The notes under the pieces: model-generated
Told to the model about the DNA's origin: nothing
Database searches by the model: none
What the model saw: the letters and a program-made list of their open reading frames with translations, nothing else
NCBI GenBank assembly: GCA_012934845.2
Contig: WNNJ02002176.1
Coordinates: forward strand, 1-64,000
From: Pomphorhynchus laevis
Taxonomy: Eukaryota; Acanthocephala; Palaeacanthocephala; Echinorhynchida; Pomphorhynchidae
Length of the DNA: 64,000 bases
Reading direction: 5' to 3'
Shown here: piece by piece, positions 58,177 through 64,000 of the stretch
Layout of the letters: every line of letters starts with the position of its first letter
Position numbering within the stretch: the first letter of the stretch is position 1
Made by a program: the position numbers and the translations under genes

Positions 58177-58333
58177 TCTAATGATTCAATGGAATTAGAA
58201 GGCAATAATTCGCCGATTTCAGAGGATTCTCCTTCACATCTCCATCATTCAGATTCGATGGGAGGAGTAAATCTGATATTAGATGATAACAGTCAGATTC
58301 ATAATGAGAAGCGTGAAAAGTGTGATCTCCAAG
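58177..58333 (+). CDS. Third coding exon (52 codons plus one base)
   Basis: Acceptor TTGTTGTTTAG at 58166-58176; donor CTCCAAG|GTAAAA (GT at 58334). Starts in phase 0, matching the end of the previous exon, and ends in phase 1. Encodes SNDSMELEGNNSPISEDSP, then SHLHHSDSMGGVNLILDDN and KREKCDLQ: acidic and Ser-rich, with possible phosphorylation sites (SPISEDSP). No domain recognised. Confidence 0.75.
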
Positions 58334-61149
58334 GTAAAAGTTCTAATTATAGCTTAACATCCCACTTGTGAAAATTGCTTACACATACAGCACGCACGCT
58401 TATTTTTTTGTTAGCTGCCTTTACTTCTTTAAGTTTTTGTTTTGCGCATTGAACTAAATGTTTACGATTTGAACATGCTTTTAATAAATAAAACATAATG
58501 CATGAATAAAAAATGCTTTAGCTTTGTGTTTAGTCAACTTACAAAAATTATAAATGGTAATCATTACGTTTTTGTAAATATTATCTTATATGTATAATAA
58601 ACTATTCATTTTTATTAAATCATAAAGCTATTATAGTATATTAATGTATATTATAACATATTATTTTGCATTATATTAAATTTAATATTATGTTTATTTA
58701 ATATTACATTTAATATTTTACATAATGTGATATTTTTGCATTATTAAATCCTATTATAGCATATTATTTTTTATTAATATAGCATATTACTTTTCTTATA
58801 ATAATTATCGTTTAATAATATATCAATCTTGAATAATTAATGAAAATCGTTATTTAATGCTAAATTTGTCTATGCTGCGTAGACAGAATAAATGTTCATC
58901 TTATTTATAACTAATGAACACAACTTATTTATATTATTGTTTATTAGTGTCATCATTGTAATCGAAAAATGTCTATTTGAAGGACTATCATAACCGAAGA
59001 AATTTCGTTCAATGCAGTAACAGATAATTTTAACTGCTTCTAGGTGATTACTAAAGTAAATAATTAATATTTCTATAATATTTGAAATTTAATTAAACGA
59101 GACTATTAATGCAATTTAACTTATAAGTGAATGAATCTAAATTCAAATTTTGCAGGCCATTAATTAATTTTATAAATAAATTATTTGATTTTAAATAGGT
59201 AAACCAGTTACTAGATATTTAAAATTTCTTCAAAATTTATATAAATCTACCCGCAATGACATTTAATTGACTTAATGTTTTTAGATTATTTGATTATTAA
59301 AATTATATGAGATTAATATAAAATTACTAATATGTAAGATATTAATTCCTTACTTAATTAAAAGTATGCAAGGGATTTGAGTTCTTAAAAAACAATTGAT
59401 TTTGACTTTATTTTGAAAAATAATTTGATTACTGAGGTACTTAATACCAAGTAGATAACTAATATGTATTTGAAATTATATAATGCATCTGATTGATTAC
59501 GGTTTTAGCCGGGTGATCAAATCCATGTTGTAAGATTTTTTAAAATTTCAGAATACGCAATTGCTTTTTGCATTTACAATTTGATTTTTATATATTGTCT
59601 TTTATAATGCATTTGTTTTGTATGTTTCTCACTAAACTCTTAAGGGTTATCATCAGCTAGTTTTAAAAAAATTTGTTGTGTATTATACATTACAATCCAT
59701 AATGTTTGCTTCTGAGATCATCTCAATTATGCATTATATAAAAGGATTTAGAAAGTTGATAACCCCAGAATAGAGATAAATCATGCTGTGAAATATAGGA
59801 AATATTTTCTTTGGTCTAATATATCATTGTACAAACAAATCGTCAGTTAAATAATTTGCTTAAAGTTTTTTCTTCTTCCTTTTACTAGTATCATAAGAAC
59901 CAAGGAATTTTATTCATTTTTAACAAACTCAAATAACTGTATTCATTTTTATTAATCGGTGTGCTAAATACACATGCTGACTAGTTTTTAATTAGAGTCT
60001 AATGATTTAATTGTAGCGACAACGTTAATCCCGTTGTACTAGTAACACTTAGTTGAACGCTTTTTAATATGAGTCTAATAAAATTGGTTTGCGATTTATT
60101 CTGATTTTGCACTGTTGTCATGTCACGAAGTGTGATTAATAATAGAGATAAATGTAATTCTTTGATCCTTAAAGATAATTGTAAATATCAATTGTATATA
60201 TTCAAAGTATATTGTTATATTCAAAGTATATATATAATCCATTTCTTTTATTAGTGATACGTTTTACATAGTAGGCTTACTATTTAGTACAGCTAGAAAT
60301 TCCTCAATATATAACATCAACTTGCCATAAATTCCAGATATAACCTTCTCAAGATTCTCATGAAGGCATACTTTCATACATTAAATTTCAATCAGAAGAT
60401 TCTTTTTATACTCATTTGAATCGGTACTGCTGGTGATCTTTCAAGTGGATTATTTCTACTATTTCAGCTTTTTTGCTACGTCACACTTGGTGATTTCGCA
60501 TTTGAAACCATCCACGATATCTTCCAATTATGATTCAATTCCATACACCTTGACTCACAACATGTATGATATTATCTGGCATATTGATATCATTTCGTCC
60601 ACTACCACCATGCAATGATACAAGCGGCACCATTTGATATAGTAGGTTATTGAGGACATTGTAACTGCTGTTTTCGAGAGTGAATCACCTCGTATGATGT
60701 TGCAAGACACAAGACTATATGTATGTAGAGGTTGAATTGTTACAATGTGGCATTGGGTCTAACAGAATTAGGTTATTACAAAAATATTTAAATATAATAA
60801 TTTCAACAATAAAAACATTTATGAATATTGTTAATAAAACATAACTTTATAAATATTTACTTAATATGTTAAAATTAAAATAATTATATATTATTATTTT
60901 TTTGAAAAACAGGATGATCGAAAGCGGATAGAAAATGTTGCCTAGTAGTTAGTCACTTTTGTATTCTAGAATTAAAAAATGATTAGATTTATATCAGATG
61001 ACATTATATGATTGCATTTGATGACACTTGATTATGCTTAAAGTAATATTTATTAAAAAGTTAATAACTTTGAGAAAAATACTCGTAGACAAGCTATTTC
61101 GCTTATGTTCCTTGATAAGCATTGTTGAGTTCATTCAACAATGCTTATA

Positions 61150-61513
61150 CACTTACCCAAATAAGTCTAAGCACTCAACTGACGCCACATATTTTTCACT
61201 ATAAATAAATTTACAAATTAGAAATATCTTAATCACAAAAAGAATTTGTATAACCCAGCATTATTATGAACCAATCAATATATATAATATACGATGTATT
61301 ATAATTAAAATTATAAATCAAAAGTTGTGACTGCTATACTAGCAGGTATCAGCTCTATTCCCCAATATAACATAGCAGCGAGGGTAAATACGTGCTGCCA
61401 ATGATGCAATTCACATTACAAAATTAGATTATTTAGTGTAAAACCTTATTCAAATAGATAATATATTATTTATTGTTAATCCATAAAATATTCCACTTTA
61501 CATTTTAAATTTA
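61150..61513 (-). repeat. Family A repeat copy, decayed centre
   Basis: Starts CACTCAACTGACGCC, AT-rich arm, then a centre in reverse: GCTGCTATGTTATATTGGGG, GAGCTGATACC, GTATAGCAGTC. GAAAC reads GATAC and CUGAUGA is lost. The IIIb/IIIa pairing (GCTGCTAT with ATAGCAG) survives. The 61.5-kb element adjoins its end. Confidence 0.7.
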
Positions 61514-61875
61514 AATGAGTCATTGAAATCGTCTTGTTGGTAGTCGGTTGAATTTCATTTTGTTGAGATATTTCCGGACCTCTTCGACTAACTTGTATTT
61601 TAGCTGACTACATAATAGTTTCAGCTATCAGGTCGCATTACGACAGAAAGCATGCTGTCCAGACAACTCCACTGAGCGGGTATCATCAGTGGACGTCTCT
61701 GTATCATCGTTGTTTCGTCCCTCAGCATGCACTATATTGACGATACACATGGTGGTCCTCCATCAGATTGAAATGAGTCATTGAAATCGTCTTGTTGGTA
61801 GTCGGTTGAATTTCATTTTGTTGAGATATTTCCTCTTCGACTAACAAGTTAGTCGAAGAGGTCCGGAAACTGTAA
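61514..61875 (-). repeat. Retrozyme-like element, about 1.25 units of 258 bp
   Basis: A direct repeat (GAGTCATTGAAATCGTC, TTGGTAGTCGGTTGAATTTC and ATTTTGTTGAGATATTTCC) occurs at 61514-61575 and 61772-61832, giving a 258-base period. Between them is a GC-richer core with the hammerhead-like motif. At the right end, TCTTCGACTAACAAGTTAGTCGAAGA is a palindrome (quoted halves: CTTCGACTAAC, GTTAGTCGAAG). A non-integer unit number is typical of insertion from a multimeric or circular RNA. It sits between two family A copies. No reading frame. Confidence 0.75.
61651..61735 (-). ncRNA. Hammerhead-like motif, permuted order (61.7-kb element)
   Basis: Minus strand. Y: IIb ending GAGGG, AC, GAAA (61716-61713), IIIa ACAAC. 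X: Ib GUCCA (61694-61690), CUGAUGA (61689-61683), UA, IIa CCC then GCUCAG. Z: IIIb GUUGU (61667-61663), C17 at 61662, Ia UGGAC (61661-61657). Stem III and stem I are five perfect pairs each; stem II is GGG/CCC plus CUGAG/CUCAG with a bulge and a mismatched base. The outer words CATGCTG and CAGCATG also pair. Order Y-X-Z. Confidence 0.5.
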
Positions 61876-62010
61876 ATTTGAATAGTAAAATATCTCTATC
61901 ATAATATTTTTATAATATAGAATATTTATGAACCGATTACTATATAATATACAATTTATCGGAAGTAAGATTAGTGGTTATCCAAATGAACGAATGAGTA
62001 AAATCATAAA
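61876..62010 (-). repeat. Family A fragment
   Basis: AAATATCTCTATCATAATA, TTTATGAACCGATTACTATA and AAGTAAGATTAGTGG follow the arm of the 61.2-kb copy. It ends before the centre. Confidence 0.6.
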
Positions 62011-63324
62011 ACGAACGAATAAAATCACAAGAATAATGAATAAATCATATTCTGGGTTAATTCATTAAGCCGAAATACAAAACACAAAATAGTAAACATT
62101 TTGAAATACAAAAAAATAGCATTTGAAAAACAATAATTCGAAATTTCCTCTATCAATTCTTTAGAAATTAAGAATTTTAAATTGTTATATGATTGACCTT
62201 TTGATAAGGGTAAAATCAAAATAGTATAAATTTTACAGGCATCGGGAAACAACAATAAAAATACAAAAATTAATAAGTAAGACTGTCATGCCCATTTGCA
62301 ATAAACTTTATGAGGGTGAACAAGTAAAATAGAGAATTTTTGTGATCACGTTAACGAACGTAAATATGTCTATTGATTGGCTTAATAAATGCCCAAGTGT
62401 GATCTTAAGTTGAATTGCTTAAAATTACGTTAATCTATTTAGACTATTTAGTGCATATTAATCAAAACATGGAAATTTGTACGTTTAAAAATTCGCGATT
62501 AAAATTATCGTTTCAATAAATTCAGTAAATCAAGTATCCTTTAATATTTATTTTATTCGTTCTGAACGACATAATCAGATATTATCAAAACAAGTATATA
62601 TAAGTCAATTTAACAAAATGAATATTGAATAGTTTTGCTTGTAATATGGAATCACTTTTTGTAGATATTAATACACTATTTTCGGCTTATTTCGTGGTCG
62701 TTATTCAAGTAGCGGTTAACATAAGTACCATATCGTTTTTGTTTCAAAATGTACAATAGCGTAGGTTGAAAATATCGTGTCCTAGCAATAAAAATATGAA
62801 CTTATGATCTGCTTAATATTTACGGTTAATGCAATCCAATGTAGAATTACGTAAACCTCAATTATATTGCTTGTGTAAATTACTGGTTTCTATCCTATTC
62901 ATATTACATACCCTAAAATATTATAAGTCACATACGGATATCTTTACAGATCATTTTATCAACATGCTAAATGCAGTATTGTAATAATAGACTTGCATGG
63001 TTATCATCGACTCCCAAAGGGCTGTGAGAATAGCTACCATACAATATATTTTAAAGTGTCGTGTGATTTTGATTACTCATTGTATTCCTAGTTATATATT
63101 GTAAGTATTAATTAAAATTAGTGTAATGTGTATTTGTTCGCAAAATACAAAGTTTTTGTTAAATAATTTTGATAAGCAAAAAATCATTCTTAAACCAAAT
63201 TGAGTAGATTAGCGATTTATTTTATAAATCGATAACTTACTTTCACTTATTTGTTTAATCAATAATGTGATAAACATTTCATAACGAATATCTCAAAACG
63301 AGAGTTATACCAATCCGCGTGAAT

Positions 63325-63435
63325 TTTGTTAGTCATTTTAGCCAGACGCGGAAGAACAACGAAATGCACTGCTAAAAAACACTGCTGGCAGTGTTTTTCG
63401 TTGTTCTTCCGCGTCTAGCTAAAATGACTAATTTA
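63325..63435. repeat. Foldback with about 43-bp arms
   Basis: TTAGTCATTTTAGCCAGACG then CGGAAGAACAACGAAA is mirrored by TTTCGTTGTTCTTCCG then CGTCTAGCTAAAATGACTAA. The centre has a smaller mirror CACTGC/GCAGTG. Only one or two mismatches, so young or conserved. Confidence 0.88.
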
Positions 63436-63623
63436 TTTCATTATCTTCTGTTTAACAATCAATAATAATGATGAATAATAAATGGGCAGTAATATACACA
63501 GTCTGATATAAATTATTTAACTTATTTTATTGCAATTTTCTTATCAGACTGTACACATTATCCCGTTATATATTTATATCGTTCAGAATTACGTTTGGGT
63601 CAAATTTATACTTTATACGGCAA

Positions 63624-63886
63624 GTCATCCCCGAGGAAAAATACACAAACTGTTTTTCAAATAATATTTCGGATGTCCGAAGATGTCTTTTGTCCTCAAA
63701 GGATTTTATGATATTTTTCAATTAGTTTTTCCAAAAAAAGTACACAGATAATTGAACAAAGAACTAATTGTAAAAAAATTGAAAAGCTAATTGATAAATA
63801 TCATAAAATCCTTTGAAGAGGCTGCTCTGGCAGACGAAATATTAGTTGAAAAAAAAACAAGTTATGTATTCTTTCTCGTGGATGAC
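63624..63886. mobile_element. Foldback, Penelope-type end arrangement, worn
   Basis: Outer words GTCATCCCCGAGGAAAAATA and GTATTCTTTCTCGTGGATGAC mirror each other, as do CCTCAAAGGATTTTATGATA and TATCATAAAATCCTTTGA. The right arm has TTTGAAGAGGCTGC then GGCAGACGAAATATTAG, close to the hammerhead core with the first C replaced by T; GAAATATT recurs as in the 10.8-kb motif. It lies 80 bases upstream of the last exon. Confidence 0.6.
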
Positions 63887-63967
63887 TCTCCATGTAAAGA
63901 TTATATATTTATATACTTATTTGCTTTTTATTTTTCGGTTGTTTTGTTTTTCTATCTGTAAACTCAG

Positions 63968-64000
63968 TGCATGCTCTCACTGCCTCAGCCGCCGCACTCT
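63968..64000 (+). CDS. Start of fourth coding exon, cut by window end
   Basis: A long pyrimidine-rich tract (GGTTGTTTTGTTTTTCTATC) precedes CTCAG at 63963-63967. The following bases are GC-rich (CAGCCGCCGCACTC), unlike the flanks. With the phase-1 end of the previous exon the frame reads VHALTASAAAL. A later acceptor (GCCTCAG at 63982-63988) is possible and keeps the frame. Confidence 0.6.

Larger units (their letters stand above)
58334..63967 (+). other. Intron between third and fourth coding exons
   Basis: AT-rich. It contains family A copies at 61.15 and 61.88 kb, the 61.5-kb retrozyme-like element and three foldbacks at 63.3-63.9 kb. The frames at 60433-60618 and 62025-62255 are not exon-like. 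Confidence 0.65.

Noticed and set aside
58189-58371. Separate 60-codon gene starting MELEGN
   Set aside because: The frame is open upstream to an acceptor in phase with the previous exon, and the donor falls before the frame's stop.
1-64000. CRISPR arrays, rRNA or tRNA genes
   Set aside because: None seen. Direct repeats here are few, long and without regular spacers, and no cloverleaf with both A and B boxes was found.

Overview
This is a non-coding-rich eukaryotic window, strongly AT-biased (roughly 70% or more by eye), with spliced host exons and many retroelement relics. An arthropod is the most likely source. The only convincing core promoter is a TATA box plus a TCAGT initiator, the usual arthropod form. 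The LINEs are of Jockey/I-like and RTE type, and Penelope-like ends are common. The species cannot be named from the sequence.

Layout. 1-7.1 kb: AT-rich upstream DNA with worn repeats. 7.13-7.24 kb: promoter and short non-coding first exon ending in a good donor. 7.24 to about 50 kb: one very long stretch, best read as the first intron of the gene whose coding exons begin near 50.0 kb. It holds a Jockey/I-like LINE (18.6-22.3 kb, minus), a 380-bp repeat array (22.35-23.5 kb), a second copy of the same LINE inserted into an older repeat (34.4-36.4 kb, plus), a broken Ty3/Gypsy-like RT fossil (37.8-38.5 kb), a Penelope-like RT fossil (39.6-40.2 kb), two RTE tails (46.2-47.9 kb) and several foldback repeats. 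50.0-64.0 kb: coding exons at 50004-51581, 54641-54847, 58177-58333 and 63968 onward, all plus strand with compatible phases. They encode an unrecognised Ser/Asn/Gln/His-rich, probably nuclear protein that continues past the window.

Most interesting: hammerhead-like RNA motifs in the repeats. Penelope-type foldbacks (10.8, 18.5, 56.1 kb) carry small hammerhead motifs in the known strand order. Four other, seemingly unrelated repeat families (family A; the 380-bp repeat; the 57-kb foldback family; the 61.6-kb element) carry all hammerhead core nucleotides (CUGANGA, GAAA, U-H) and three complementary helices, but with the three strands in the opposite cyclic order to classes I, II and III. In each, GAAAC lies 20-22 nt upstream of CUGANGA. 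Sequence and complementarity are seen directly; catalysis and fold are inference. If real, this would be a topologically new, pseudoknotted or dimeric hammerhead carried by retrozyme-like repeats.
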